Assembly: GCF_009913235.1 (NCBI RefSeq)
Contig: NZ_CP047897.1
Location: 1,302,001-1,366,000, forward strand
DNA length: 64,000 nucleotides
Direction of reading: 5' to 3'
From: Nibribacter ruber
GTDB taxonomy: Bacteria; Bacteroidota; Bacteroidia; Cytophagales; Hymenobacteraceae
Shown here: positions 41,033-50,222 of the stretch, piece by piece
Layout: every line of letters starts with the position of its first letter
How positions within the stretch are numbered: the stretch's first letter is position 1
Program-made: the position numbers and the translations under genes
Notes under the pieces: generated by a model
Databases searched by the model: none
Seen by the model: only the letters and a program-made list of their open reading frames with translations
What the model was told of the DNA's origin: nothing

Positions 41033-42586
41033 CTATTCCAGGTTGTTTTCCTTCCGGATAACGCTGTGCTTTTTACCGTAGAAGAAGTAGATGGCAATAC
41101 CAATGGCCATCCAGCCTAACAGTCGGTACCAGGTTTCAATAGGCAGACCAGCCATCATGCCCACGCACACCAGAATACCCAGGATTGGCACCAACGGCAC
41201 CAACGGCGTTCTGAACGGACGTACACGGTCTGGCTCTTTCACGCGCAGGTACCAAACTCCGGCACACACAATCACGAAGGCCAGCAACGTACCAATGGAC
41301 ACCAGGTGACCCAGTTCTGTAACAGAGAAGGCACCTGCCACTACCGCACAGATTGAACCAGTCAAGATAGTGCTTACGTGAGGCGTCTTGAAACGTGGGT
41401 GCAAACGACCGAATACCGGAGGCAGCAAACCATCTTTAGACATGGTGTAGAAAATACGCGGCTGTGACATCAACATCACCAACATTACAGAAGAAAGACC
41501 GGCAATGGCACCAATCTTGATCAGGTCGCGCAAGAATCTGTAACCTGTTTTCTCAATACCCACGGCAATAGGCTCGGCTACGTTCAGCTGGCTGTAATGC
41601 ACCATGGCCGTCAAGATACCAGACACCAGAATGTACAGAATGGTACAGATCACCAAAGAACCCAAGATACCAATTGGCATGTCTCTTTGTGGGTTCTTGG
41701 CTTCCTGGGCAGTGGTAGAAACGGCGTCAAACCCAATGTAGGCGAAGAAGATAACCCCCGCGGCCCGTACAATGCCAGACCAACCGTACTCGCCAAACCC
41801 TCCTTTGTTTTCAGGAATGAACGGCGTCCAGTTAGCGGCAGCCTCATCTGGGTGACCAAACAACCAGTTGGCACCAGCCATGATGAACAAGATCACCACG
41901 CCTACTTTAATGATTACGGCCACGTTGTTGAACTTGGCAGACTCGCTCATACCAATCACCAATAAGATGGTTACCAAGGCAATAGCAATAGCAGCTACTA
42001 GGTTGAAAATACCCGTAGCGTGCGGCAAGGTGGCAATGTTGACGCCATCGGCGGCCAAAGAAGCCGTCAATTGGTCTGTGATAGGCGTCCAGGCACCGGT
42101 TTTGGCCACGTAGACCATTTCAATACCCACTGCGTTGGACCATTCTGGTGGAATGTTCACGCCAAAGTCACGCAGGAAGGAAACCACGTACCCAGACCAT
42201 CCCACGGCCACGGTAGCAGCGCCAAAAAGATATTCCAAAATCAAATCCCAACCAATGATCCAGGCCACGAACTCGCCTAGGGTGGCGTAGCCGTACGTAT
42301 AGGCAGACCCGGCAATAGGAATCATAGATGCAAACTCAGCGTAGCAAAGACCGGCAAACGCACAGCCAATACCTGCTAAAATAAACGCCAGAACAATAGC
42401 CGGACCGGTGTACTCAGCGGCGGCGCTCCCGGTAAGAACAAAAATACCCGTCCCAATGATGGCCCCTACGCCCAGGGCTACCAGATTGACCGGCCCTAAG
42501 GTACGTTTTAGACTGTGGGCGCCCTCACTAAAGGCGTCTGCGCTAAGCTTGTCAATTGACTTCCTAGCGAAAAGTTGGTTTGCCAT
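41033..42586 (-). CDS. APC-family amino acid permease (CAT-like)
   Basis: 517 residues with about 14 hydrophobic segments. Typical APC features: LVALGVGAIIGTGIFVLTGSAAAEYTGPAIVLAFILAG at the first segment, CYAEFASMIPIAGSAYTYGYATLGE, and FFAYIGFDAVSTTAQEAKNPQRDMPIGI. This is the cationic-amino-acid-transporter subgroup, inner-membrane symporters of amino acids. It is a single gene with its own terminator; the substrate is not fixed by sequence. Confidence 0.88.
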   Translation of the reverse strand: MANQLFARKSIDKLSADAFSEGAHSLKRTLGPVNLVALGVGAIIGTGIFVLTGSAAAEYTGPAIVLAFILAGIGCAFAGLCYAEFASMIPIAGSAYTYGYATLGEFVAWIIGWDLILEYLFGAATVAVGWSGYVVSFLRDFGVNIPPEWSNAVGIEMVYVAKTGAWTPITDQLTASLAADGVNIATLPHATGIFNLVAAIAIALVTILLVIGMSESAKFNNVAVIIKVGVVILFIMAGANWLFGHPDEAAANWTPFIPENKGGFGEYGWSGIVRAAGVIFFAYIGFDAVSTTAQEAKNPQRDMPIGILGSLVICTILYILVSGILTAMVHYSQLNVAEPIAVGIEKTGYRFLRDLIKIGAIAGLSSVMLVMLMSQPRIFYTMSKDGLLPPVFGRLHPRFKTPHVSTILTGSICAVVAGAFSVTELGHLVSIGTLLAFVIVCAGVWYLRVKEPDRVRPFRTPLVPLVPILGILVCVGMMAGLPIETWYRLLGWMAIGIAIYFFYGKKHSVIRKENNLE

Positions 42587-42722
42587 AAAAGCTTAAAAAT
42601 TAAAGAAGTGTTTAGTTTGGTTAGTTAATCAAGGGGATTGAGGAGGCTAATATAAGGACAAATTAATAGATGCAACGCAGAGAGGCTGGTTTTTGCAACT
42701 GGGCATCCGTATTTTTTCGGGA

Positions 42723-42760
42723 CGTTTTTGGCCTGTTTTCCAGAAAAAAGACCAAAAACG
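42723..42760. repeat. 38-bp palindrome, copy 10
   Basis: CGTTTTTGGCCTGTTTTC / GAAAAAAGACCAAAAACG, two arm mismatches; between the permease promoter region and the gene at 42800. Confidence 0.85.
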
Positions 42761-42799
42761 GAGGCGCCACTTGTACCAAAACAAGGAAAAGGCGGCAGC

Positions 42800-43420
42800 T
42801 CATAACTTTAGAAAAAAGCCAACGGTATTAAGGCCGGAGTAGCCAAACCCTAGTTCAGCAAAGATCCCTTTTTTGTTACCAAGTCTTGCCCCTAAAACTG
42901 TTACTTGATAGGCCAACTCATAAAGTGTTTTCGTTTCATCCAGATCAGTGCGGGAATTCTCTTTGACGGTCCCTTCCCTAACATCCACTCCCATCAGTAA
43001 ACTTGAATAAATAGAACCGTCTTCCTTGTCATACCATTTGTAAGAAACCTTAGGCATAAGGGCCCATGATTTTGTTCGTTCTACCCTGTAGTCAGCGCTG
43101 GAACCTGGATTCCGAGATTCGTACTCTTCCTTGATGCTTAAATAAGAACAGGTCACCCCTAGTTGTAGGCGCTTAGACACATCCAGAGAGTACCCCATAG
43201 TAAATGCGCCAATAGGCCTGAAGGTTTCTCTACTCCAAGAGGATCCCCACCCTCCTAAACCAGCCACTTTTCTGCTGATTTCCAGGACAGGATGAAAGCC
43301 ATACCCCATTTCAAAGGAATGCCTCGGCTCACGTGGCTTTTCCTGCGCCATCAAGGATGCAGGCCTCATGAAGGACAAAATTGTAGCCAAAACACATGTA
43401 AAGAAGATGGGATATTTCAT
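42800..43420 (-). CDS. exported beta-barrel-like hypothetical protein
   Basis: 206 residues from the ATG at 43420 (MKYPIFFTCVLATILSF, signal peptide to SLMAQ); longer frames to 43432 or 43531 lack a signal. Strands with aromatic ends (HSFEMGYGFHPVLEISRK, FTMGYSLDVSKRLQLGVTCSYLSIKEEYE, KSWALMPKVSYKWYD) and a C-terminal AELGFGYSGLNTVGFFLKL suggest a small outer-membrane barrel. No family recognised. It diverges from sbcD. Confidence 0.6.
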   Translation of the reverse strand: MKYPIFFTCVLATILSFMRPASLMAQEKPREPRHSFEMGYGFHPVLEISRKVAGLGGWGSSWSRETFRPIGAFTMGYSLDVSKRLQLGVTCSYLSIKEEYESRNPGSSADYRVERTKSWALMPKVSYKWYDKEDGSIYSSLLMGVDVREGTVKENSRTDLDETKTLYELAYQVTVLGARLGNKKGIFAELGFGYSGLNTVGFFLKL

Positions 43421-43603
43421 AGTATAATTCATATCTGGCCTTATACCGAGTAATTTACATTTAATTTTGGTCATAGAAAATTGCCCATTCACCATGACCT
43501 CTTTATCAAAAGATTTTCCCAGGACCTCCACGATTGCTTCAGGATTGATGTCGCTTTTGTATCTTCGGGGCTCCTATACTCCACACAGAAAGACAGCAGC
43601 GGC

Positions 43604-44866
43604 ATGATACGGGTACTACACACAGCAGACTGGCATTTGGGGCAGCGCCTGGCCAACCATGAGCGCCTGGAAGAGCACCGGGCTTTCCTCACCTGGCTCT
43701 GCCAGACCATCTGCGACCAGAAGATTGACCTCCTGCTCATTGCCGGCGACATCTTTGACACCGGTTTCCCCAGCAACGCCGCCCTCAAGCTCTACTATGA
43801 TTTCCTGCGCGAAGTAAAAAATACCTGCTGCCGCGACCTGGTCATCATTGGCGGCAACCATGACTCCGTTTCTACGCTCAACGCCCCCGCCGAACTGCTG
43901 CGCCACTATAATGTGCACGTGGTAGGCGGCGCGCCGGTCAACTGTGAAGACCAGGTGATCGTCCTCACAGACGAGAACGATCAGCCCAAGGCCGTGGTCT
44001 GCGCCGTGCCGTTTCTGCGGGACAAAGACGTGCGCCTCTCGGTGCCCGGTGAAACTTCTGAAGAGCGCGAAGCCCGCTTAAAGCAAGGCATTTGTGACCA
44101 TTATCACCAACTTGTGCCTTTAATCCAGGAGTTCAAGCAGCAGGGTATTCCGGTGCTGGCTACCGGCCATCTGTTTGCCGCCGGCGGTAGCGGTTCAGAT
44201 TCTGAGAAAGAAATCCATGTGGGCAACCTGGGCCAGATTTGCGGCGATCAGTTCCCGGCGGAGTTTGATTACGTAGCCCTGGGCCATTTGCACAGACCGC
44301 AGGTGGTGAACAAAATGCCGCACATCCGGTACAGCGGTTCGCCTATTCCCTTGAGCTTCTCTGAGGTCACAGACAAAAAACAAATTCTGGTGCTAGAGTT
44401 TGAAGGCGCCTCGCTCACCAATATCCTAGAATTGCCCATTCCGTGCTGGCGGCAGTTGGTCAGGTTCAAGGGCACCATTGACGAGGTCTTTCCCAAGATT
44501 CTGGCCTTTGACAACGGCGACACCGCCCTTCCCGCCTGGGCCGAGGTGCAACTGCAATACGAACACAACCTGCACGACCATACTGCGCGCCTGCACGAGG
44601 CTTTTGCCCTGCAAGACCAGGTGCAACTACTCATTCACCGCCCCCTGCGGACCATTGCTCAGCAAAGCCTGGACCAGCAAGTAGCCCCAGAACAAGACTT
44701 GGCAGACCTGAAACCCAAAGACGTCTTCCTGAAAAAATGCGAAGAAGCCCTGGAGCAGGACACCTACCAAGACCTGGTAGCCACTTTTGATGAGCTTCTG
44801 GAATTGATGCCCCAAACCGAAGACGCTTTGGACCTGGCTACCAATCCGGTAAAATCACTGTTTTAA
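43604..44866 (+). CDS. sbcD: exonuclease subunit SbcD
   Basis: 420 residues from the ATG at 43604, where the conserved N-terminus MIRVLHTADWHLGQRL begins. Metal-binding motifs of the calcineurin-like nuclease are HTADWHLG, IAGDIFDTG, GGNHDS and ATGHLFAAGG, then the ALGHLHRPQ segment. SbcD works with the SMC-like SbcC to cleave hairpins and process DNA ends. The partner gene is not adjacent: downstream lies a palindrome and then catalase. The usual sbcD-sbcC pair is thus broken or sbcC is elsewhere. Confidence 0.92.
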   Translation: MIRVLHTADWHLGQRLANHERLEEHRAFLTWLCQTICDQKIDLLLIAGDIFDTGFPSNAALKLYYDFLREVKNTCCRDLVIIGGNHDSVSTLNAPAELLRHYNVHVVGGAPVNCEDQVIVLTDENDQPKAVVCAVPFLRDKDVRLSVPGETSEEREARLKQGICDHYHQLVPLIQEFKQQGIPVLATGHLFAAGGSGSDSEKEIHVGNLGQICGDQFPAEFDYVALGHLHRPQVVNKMPHIRYSGSPIPLSFSEVTDKKQILVLEFEGASLTNILELPIPCWRQLVRFKGTIDEVFPKILAFDNGDTALPAWAEVQLQYEHNLHDHTARLHEAFALQDQVQLLIHRPLRTIAQQSLDQQVAPEQDLADLKPKDVFLKKCEEALEQDTYQDLVATFDELLELMPQTEDALDLATNPVKSLF

Positions 44867-44893
44867 GCCAGCAAACTCTTCTTGCCTTACATC

Positions 44894-44931
44894 CGTTTTT
44901 GGCCAGTTTCCTGGAAAACTGGCCAAAAACG
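44894..44931. repeat. 38-bp palindrome, copy 11
   Basis: CGTTTTTGGCCAGTTTCC / GGAAAACTGGCCAAAAACG; the arms changed together (CCAG pairs with CTGG), a compensatory pair. It is followed by GAATTTTTTT, so this copy could also terminate sbcD. Confidence 0.85.
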
Positions 44932-45274
44932 GAATTTTTTTCCAGGCTCGCTCACTGCGGTGTAATGCGTTTAGGTGTGTTCTTCAAAATCGTCTTCAAA
45001 AAATAACAATCGCTGCCAACCTTTGACTGCCTTTCTCCTTCCTAACTCCCTGCAGCCATAACCTTATAAACTGAATTGATAAACGCATCAACTTTATCAA
45101 TTTGATAGATAACCATAAAGCTGGCACCTTTACTCTACCTCAAGAGAGAAGAAGTGCTTTAAAAGCCTGTTCGGCTGAAATAAATCTTCTAAGGTTTTGA
45201 TAACGTGCCTGGTACGCAGAACCTCTCTCCTACGCAAGCGTTAATGAACTATCACCTTAACCATTCATCATCCT
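44932..45274 (+). other. catalase upstream region
   Basis: About 340 bp without a gene. It holds a palindrome at 45076-45100 (TTGATAAA, 9 bp, TTTATCAA) followed by TTGATAGAT, described separately. No good TAnnTTTG box was found. Confidence 0.4.
45076..45100. promoter_or_regulatory. candidate operator upstream of catalase
   Basis: TTGATAAA and its inverted copy TTTATCAA with a 9-bp spacer, ~175 bp before the catalase ATG. A peroxide regulator such as OxyR or PerR would be expected to act here, but the match to either consensus is only loose. Confidence 0.4.
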
Positions 45275-46879
45275 ATGGAAAAAGACCAAAACAAGACCAA
45301 CGGCCAGTCTGGCAAAGACCAGGAAGGCCGTCCTACCCTCACCACGCGGCAAGGTCATCCGGTCACTGATAACCAGAACCTGCGCACCATCGGGAACCGT
45401 GGTCCGGCCACTTTGGAGAACTACCACTTCATTGAGAAGATTTCTCATTTTGACCGGGAGCGCGTGCCGGAGCGTGTAGTGCACGCCCGCGGTGCTGGTG
45501 CCCACGGGGTCTTTACCGCCTACGGAAAAGTGGGTGATGAACCAATTGCCAAGTACACCCGCGCCCGTTTGTTCCAGGAGAAAGGCAAGCAGACGCCGGT
45601 GTTCGTGCGCTTCTCTACGGTTGGCCATGGCGGCCACTCGCCGGAGACCCTGCGTGACCCGCGTGGTTTTGCGGTGAAGTTCTACACCGAGGACGGGAAC
45701 TGGGATCTGGTGGGCAACAACCTGAAGATCTTCTTCATTAGAGACGCCATGAAGTTCCCGGACCTGATCCACTCCCAGAAGCCAGACCCGGTGACCAACA
45801 TCCAGAGCGGTGAGCGTATTTTTGACTTTATCGCTAGCACGCCAGAGGCCACGCACATGGCCACGTTCCTGTTCTCGCCGTGGGGTATTCCGGCCAACTA
45901 CCGCCAGATGCAAGGCTCCGGCGTGAACACCTACAAGTGGGTGAACGCCGATGGGCAGGCTGTTTTGGTGAAATACCACTGGGAACCGTTGCAGGGCATT
46001 AAGAACCTGACCCAGAAAGAAGCCGAAGCCATTCAGGCCAAGAACTTCAACCACGCCACCCAAGACCTGTTTGAGGCCATCAAGGAAGGTAACTTCCCAG
46101 AGTGGGAACTGTGCGTGCAAATCATGTCTGATGACGACCACCCAGAACTGGACTTCGACCCACTGGATGACACCAAGCTGTGGCCGGTAGACCAGTTTCC
46201 GTTCCTGCCAGTGGGCAAAATGACCTTGAACAGGAACCCTGAAAACTACTTCGCGGAGGTGGAGCAGTCTGCCTTTGGTACCGGGGTTTTGGTAGACGGT
46301 CTTGATTTCTCAGATGACAAGATGCTCCAGGGACGTACCTTCTCTTACTCAGACACGCAACGTTACCGCGTGGGTGCCAACTACCTGCAACTGCCTATCA
46401 ATGCGCCTAAAACGCATGTGGCCACCAACCAGCGAGACGGCCAGATGGCCTATCACGTAGACACCAGCGGCCAGAACCCGCATGTGAACTATGAGCCATC
46501 CATCTTGGCTGGCGTAAAAGAAGCACCCAAAGCCGGCAAGGACTACACCCCGCGCTATGAAGCCAACCTGGTACGGGCCAAGATTGACCGCGCCAATGAC
46601 TTTAAGCAGGCCGGTGACACCTACCGCAACTTTGAGGACTGGGAGCGCGATGAGTTGATCAGCAACCTGGTGTCTACTTTAGCTACTGCCGATAAACGGA
46701 TACAGGATAAGATGATTGAGCATTTCACGCTGGCAGACGCAGACTACGGCAGACGCGTGGCTGAAGGCCTGGCCAAGACCAAGAAGTCTCAAGATGACAA
46801 AGGCCCTATTGGCGCCACCTCGCCAGAGGCCGGCGTACAAGAAGCCAAAGAAGTCTCTCATTCCGCTAAACCTTATTAA
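45275..46879 (+). CDS. haem catalase
   Basis: 534 residues, small-subunit type. The N-terminus [56 protein letters not shown] contains the distal haem histidine; [39 protein letters not shown] holds the distal asparagine; [17 protein letters not shown] gives the proximal tyrosine. It converts hydrogen peroxide to water and oxygen in the cytoplasm. It is a single gene with a clear terminator and an operator-like palindrome upstream. Confidence 0.95.
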   Translation: MEKDQNKTNGQSGKDQEGRPTLTTRQGHPVTDNQNLRTIGNRGPATLENYHFIEKISHFDRERVPERVVHARGAGAHGVFTAYGKVGDEPIAKYTRARLFQEKGKQTPVFVRFSTVGHGGHSPETLRDPRGFAVKFYTEDGNWDLVGNNLKIFFIRDAMKFPDLIHSQKPDPVTNIQSGERIFDFIASTPEATHMATFLFSPWGIPANYRQMQGSGVNTYKWVNADGQAVLVKYHWEPLQGIKNLTQKEAEAIQAKNFNHATQDLFEAIKEGNFPEWELCVQIMSDDDHPELDFDPLDDTKLWPVDQFPFLPVGKMTLNRNPENYFAEVEQSAFGTGVLVDGLDFSDDKMLQGRTFSYSDTQRYRVGANYLQLPINAPKTHVATNQRDGQMAYHVDTSGQNPHVNYEPSILAGVKEAPKAGKDYTPRYEANLVRAKIDRANDFKQAGDTYRNFEDWERDELISNLVSTLATADKRIQDKMIEHFTLADADYGRRVAEGLAKTKKSQDDKGPIGATSPEAGVQEAKEVSHSAKPY

Positions 46880-46904
46880 TGAATGTGTTTTATTTAGAGC
46901 TTGA

Positions 46905-46935
46905 GAAAAGCCGCTTCTTATGGAAGCGGCTTTTC
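46905..46935 (+). terminator. catalase terminator
   Basis: GAAAAGCCGCTTC / GAAGCGGCTTTTC with loop TTATG, followed by TGTTTTT. The T-tract is supplied by the first bases of palindrome copy 12, which abuts it. Confidence 0.85.
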
Positions 46936-46973
46936 TGTTTTTAGGCTGTTTTGGAGAAAAAAGGCCAAAAACA
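46936..46973. repeat. 38-bp palindrome, copy 12 (abutting a terminator)
   Basis: TGTTTTTAGGCTGTTTTG / GAAAAAAGGCCAAAAACA; outer bases changed in a compensatory way (TG...CA). It starts directly after the catalase terminator stem. Confidence 0.8.
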
Positions 46974-47734
46974 AGAAGGTAGTGGCAATCACTGGTGCTT
47001 GCCTTTTTCTTTGGAGAGTTGCAGGCAAGCCATCCATATGCGTCAATGCAACCACAAGGGATTGCCCTACAAGGAATGCAGGCAGAAGATGGAAATGCGC
47101 GGGAGACAAGGCAGTGCCGTTTCCTCTACATTATTATCCACGCGACAGCGCAGGAAGGCATTGCTGCTTCTCAAGCACAAACCCGCCTGCCCTTGACCGA
47201 GGGAAAAAGGACCGGTCAATTTAGGTCCCTTTTCAGGAGGGAGAAAGCAGTGGCCTGTCAATTTTCAGTGGCTTAAGTTTACTATAAAACGAATCACCTC
47301 AGCCAGGTGCATGTTGAAGGAAGAACAGACTGTCTGAGCGTCAGCGAGTTTCTGTTCTTCTTGATTCTTTTGGTTACTTTTCTCATCAAGGAGAAAAGTG
47401 ACAGACTTGAGTAGAAAGTATGAAAGAAAGAGTTGGTAAGGAAAGAACTGGGAGGCAGAGGTTGGTAGTATGTCCTAGTTAGATCCTTCGGCGGTGCTCA
47501 GGATGACGACGGAAGGAAAAGGCAGTCTAGGTCGTTGGTGATAACACCAACAACGGCGGGGGCAGGGATTTAGGAGAGGCAGGTAGGATTAATCAGCTTT
47601 TGCCCATCTGCTAGTGTAAACACCCCTCTTCGCTCCCCTCAAGGGGAGAATCCATGTTAGGCCAAGGTAGTTGGTTTAAATCTAAGGACTCGAAAGCCAT
47701 CCCCACCCTCTTCAAAAGGGACGAAGATCTCCTT
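46974..47734. other. intergenic stretch without supported genes
   Basis: About 760 bp. Several short overlapping frames exist, none with a domain or start context. Small hairpins are visible: CTCCCC-TCAA-GGGGAG at 47633-47648 and ATCCTTCGG...CAGGAT near 47480, both of a kind common between Bacteroidota genes. Confidence 0.4.
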
Positions 47735-47772
47735 GGATAGAAGGCTACTTCCCAGAAAAAAGCCTAAAAACG
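47735..47772. repeat. 38-bp palindrome, degenerate copy
   Basis: Right arm AAAAAAGCCTAAAAACG is well kept, the left arm (GGATAGAAGGCTACTTCC) has lost the CGTTTTT end. It is 10 bp from the stop of the small gene at 47782. Confidence 0.45.
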
Positions 47773-47781
47773 AAGGCAAGC

Positions 47782-48036
47782 TTAGCAATCACAAGTAAAA
47801 TCCCGGGCATCGTAGTTAGAAGAATTCACGTTCCCCACCCGCACCAGTTGGTCAAACCGAAGCTGTTCACCCGTGGCCAATTCCAGCACCAATCCGGTTT
47901 CTTCTTCGTGCAGGTCTTTGATGAACGCCGTCACCGTAAGGTACTCGTGAATATCTGTGACGTACTGTACCCGCACCGACTTACGGTGGGCCACCGCCTC
48001 TTGCACGGCATCTAACAAAGGAAGGTCTTTTTCCAT
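47782..48036 (-). CDS. small cytoplasmic protein, Rof-like SH3 barrel possible
   Basis: 84 residues. The order of short strands (KSVRVQYVTD, EYLTVTAFIKDLH, GLVLELATGEQLRFDQLVRVGNV) resembles the small barrel of the Rho-binding antiterminator Rof, where LRFDQLVRV matches the I-R-L-D-x-I end strand. The C-terminus is DFTCDC. The match is weak and from memory, so the function stays open. It lies 49 bp upstream of nothing in the same unit and reads leftward like its neighbours. Confidence 0.5.
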   Translation of the reverse strand: MEKDLPLLDAVQEAVAHRKSVRVQYVTDIHEYLTVTAFIKDLHEEETGLVLELATGEQLRFDQLVRVGNVNSSNYDARDFTCDC

Positions 48037-48084
48037 AGCGGTTTACTAGCTGATGTTCACTACCTGTATACGAAAACCAACCGG

Positions 48085-48690
48085 TTAGCGGAGAGCCATC
48101 TTCAAGCCCAGGGCCAGATGGAAAATCTTAGGCAGGCTGAGGTAACGGGGGTTCTGGATATAGGAGATTACGTATTCGCCGGGGGCGCCCACCTCATAAT
48201 AGGCACTAAACTTCTGGAGTTTGGGAACGCGCGCAAAATCCACCTGACCGCCGGCAAACACATACACACTCAAGGCAGTGGAGAAACGGTAGTACGAATT
48301 GGGGTAACGGCTCAGGTATCCTTCCCAGGCAAAATACTCGTCGCCAAACGTATAACTCACCTGCGCTCCCGCCGTGATGAAATACCAGTCCAGGGATTTG
48401 AGGCGGACGGGCTTTAAAGGAAGCATGGTAGATTTGAGGGCCACGGTGAAAATGGCGTCACCGCCAATGCTTTCGGGTAGGTAGCCAACGGAAAGATCAG
48501 TGTTGAGTCTTCGATTAAAGGACTCCCGACCCACGCCCACAGACAAAAACCCAATGTCACCGGCAAACTGCGCCTTGGCATAATACGGAGACGGAGGCAC
48601 GTGCAGACTGTCATGGGGCGTCTGCGCCCATACAGAAGAAGTTAAGTCTGTGCACAACAAAACCAGGGCAAGAAGGAAGTAGCGCTGCAT
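48085..48690 (-). CDS. exported outer-membrane-like hypothetical protein
   Basis: 201 residues with a signal peptide (MQRYFLLALVLLCTDLTSSVWAQ). The mature part shows barrel-like strands (KAQFAGDIGFLSVGVGRESFNRRLNTDLSVGYLPES, LDWYFITAGAQVSYTFGDEYF, HLALGLKMALR). No family recognised. It starts 2 bp after the stop of the phosphoesterase gene upstream, so the two are likely cotranscribed and may work at the same surface. Confidence 0.65.
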   Translation of the reverse strand: MQRYFLLALVLLCTDLTSSVWAQTPHDSLHVPPSPYYAKAQFAGDIGFLSVGVGRESFNRRLNTDLSVGYLPESIGGDAIFTVALKSTMLPLKPVRLKSLDWYFITAGAQVSYTFGDEYFAWEGYLSRYPNSYYRFSTALSVYVFAGGQVDFARVPKLQKFSAYYEVGAPGEYVISYIQNPRYLSLPKIFHLALGLKMALR

Positions 48691-48692
48691 GG

Positions 48693-49502
48693 TTAAAACT
48701 CCACCCTTTCCAGGCGGTAGCCGCCTGGCCAGATTTTAAGATACGTAAAGCCACGGCCCTTGGCGCTGGTGGTCACGTGATACAAGATTTCGCCGTCGTA
48801 TTTCTTCTCGGTTTCCCAGCCGTGGCGGTGCCCGTGCAAGCTCAAAGGCACTTTCTGGCTGTTGACCAGCGTCTGGTGATAGGGCAGTTCTAGTTGGGCG
48901 TCAAAGTCGCCGTCAAAGGGCGGCGCATGGGAGACGACCACCGCCTGCTGCCAGGTATCTGCCGGAGAATGCATCAGTTCCCTAGAAAGCCAGTCTAGGT
49001 CAGGCACGCGGCCTTGAAACCCGTCTTCGCGGCCGTTGGTGTCCAGGAACACGAATTTGGTATGGCCATACACGAAGGAGTAGTTCAGGTCTCCGTACAT
49101 GCGGCGGTAGAGTTTCCGGCCGTTGCCCAGCATGTCATGGTTGCCAATGACGGTGAGGTACGGCCATTGGAGGTCTTGCATGATGTCATGCACCCACTTG
49201 AACTCCTGGGTCATGCCAAAGTCTGAGATGTCTCCCAGGTGCACAACAAAGTCAATGTCTTGAAACGAGTTGGCCTTCTGCACAAAATCAACGGTGGCAT
49301 CATAAAAGCGCTGGGTATCACCCATGACCAACAGCCGCAGGGTGTCCTGGGGCACACGCGATTGCAGTTTTTGCAGGTTTAGGGCAGTGAGGTTTTTTTC
49401 ATCATCGTCTAAGATGATCTGGTGCGGATGGTACTCAAACAGGTTCTCACAGGAAGAGAAAAGCAGCAGCAGGAAGGGTACTAAAAGGGGTAAGCGTTTC
49501 AT
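48693..49502 (-). CDS. calcineurin-like metallophosphoesterase lipoprotein
   Basis: 269 residues from the ATG at 49502, giving a lipoprotein signal ending at LLLFSSC; the frame is open to 49526. Phosphoesterase motifs are VMGDTQ, VHLGDISD, VIGNHD, VVSHAPP and SLHGHRHG. The catalytic set is complete. It is probably held in the outer or inner membrane facing the periplasm. The substrate is unknown; it is followed directly by a barrel-like protein. Confidence 0.85.
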   Translation of the reverse strand: MKRLPLLVPFLLLLFSSCENLFEYHPHQIILDDDEKNLTALNLQKLQSRVPQDTLRLLVMGDTQRFYDATVDFVQKANSFQDIDFVVHLGDISDFGMTQEFKWVHDIMQDLQWPYLTVIGNHDMLGNGRKLYRRMYGDLNYSFVYGHTKFVFLDTNGREDGFQGRVPDLDWLSRELMHSPADTWQQAVVVSHAPPFDGDFDAQLELPYHQTLVNSQKVPLSLHGHRHGWETEKKYDGEILYHVTTSAKGRGFTYLKIWPGGYRLERVEF

Positions 49503-49723
49503 AGCGGGTCTCACGGAATGCGCCAAACGGAAAGAAGCCCGGTTGCCCGCTTCTTTTCTTTTGGTCAGGTGACGCCCGGGCAGAAAGGTGAGACTTCTGC
49601 GCGGGCGGTTGGTACGTAGTGATCAAAGGATAGTGTGTATCCTGTAGAAGAAGGACAACCGGAAGGAAAGGTACCCCTACCCAATGCCCCGAAGGGAGAG
49701 AAAATGAAGTCTTTTTGAAGGGC

Positions 49724-49975
49724 CTAGCTGGCCTGACGGTACTGCTGCATCTCTATGATGTGGGCAAAATCATCCAGCGTGAACACCGGCAGATCATCTG
49801 TGATCTCCACGCCGTATTTCTTCTCCACTTCCAGAATGATGTCTACCACGTCCAGCAGTTCCAGGCCGTGCTTTTCCAGATGGGGCTGGCGGAGTAATTG
49901 AAAGGTTTCCAGGTTTTTGAGGTCACTGATCAGACAGGCAACATCATAGCGCAGTCTGTTGGTATAGGAGTCCAT
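49724..49975 (-). CDS. acyl-carrier-protein-like protein without the phosphopantetheine serine
   Basis: 83 residues from the ATG at 49975 (MDSYTNRLRYDVACL); a longer frame to 50056 has no support. The segment HGLELLDVVDIILEVEKKYGVEITDD aligns well with helix II of acyl carrier proteins (D-S-L-D-x-V-E-L-V-x-x-L-E-x-x-F-x-I-x-I). The serine that carries the phosphopantetheine arm is a leucine here, and no serine is close by. It may be a carrier-fold protein with a structural or regulatory role. It stands alone, with no fatty-acid or polyketide gene nearby. Confidence 0.6.
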   Translation of the reverse strand: MDSYTNRLRYDVACLISDLKNLETFQLLRQPHLEKHGLELLDVVDIILEVEKKYGVEITDDLPVFTLDDFAHIIEMQQYRQAS

Positions 49976-50154
49976 ACTCGTATAGATTAGGGGTAAAGGA
50001 TAAGCGCAAACCTTGGTAGTTGCAGGACAGAATCTACCCGTTGTTTGACGATGCAAAAATACGCCCTAAATAATTGTCTACATGCATACTACATGATACC
50101 CTTTAATATACCTGATATCCTTCTTCTGCCCAGATTGACCTCAACAAAAAATGC

Positions 50155-50192
50155 CGTTTTTGGCTTGTTTTCCAGGAAACAGGCCAAAAACG
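50155..50192. repeat. 38-bp palindrome, copy 13
   Basis: CGTTTTTGGCTTGTTTTC / GGAAACAGGCCAAAAACG; beyond the stop side of the glutathione peroxidase gene. Confidence 0.85.
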
Positions 50193-50222
50193 GCTGATGC
50201 GGTTTGAGGTATGGCTAACTTT

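Noticed and set aside
45257-46141. Long minus-strand open frame (294 codons) opposite catalase
   Set aside because: Shadow of the catalase gene; the plus frame has all catalase motifs.
46901-47276. Three overlapping plus-strand frames after catalase
   Set aside because: They begin inside the catalase terminator or palindrome and overlap each other without any family resemblance.
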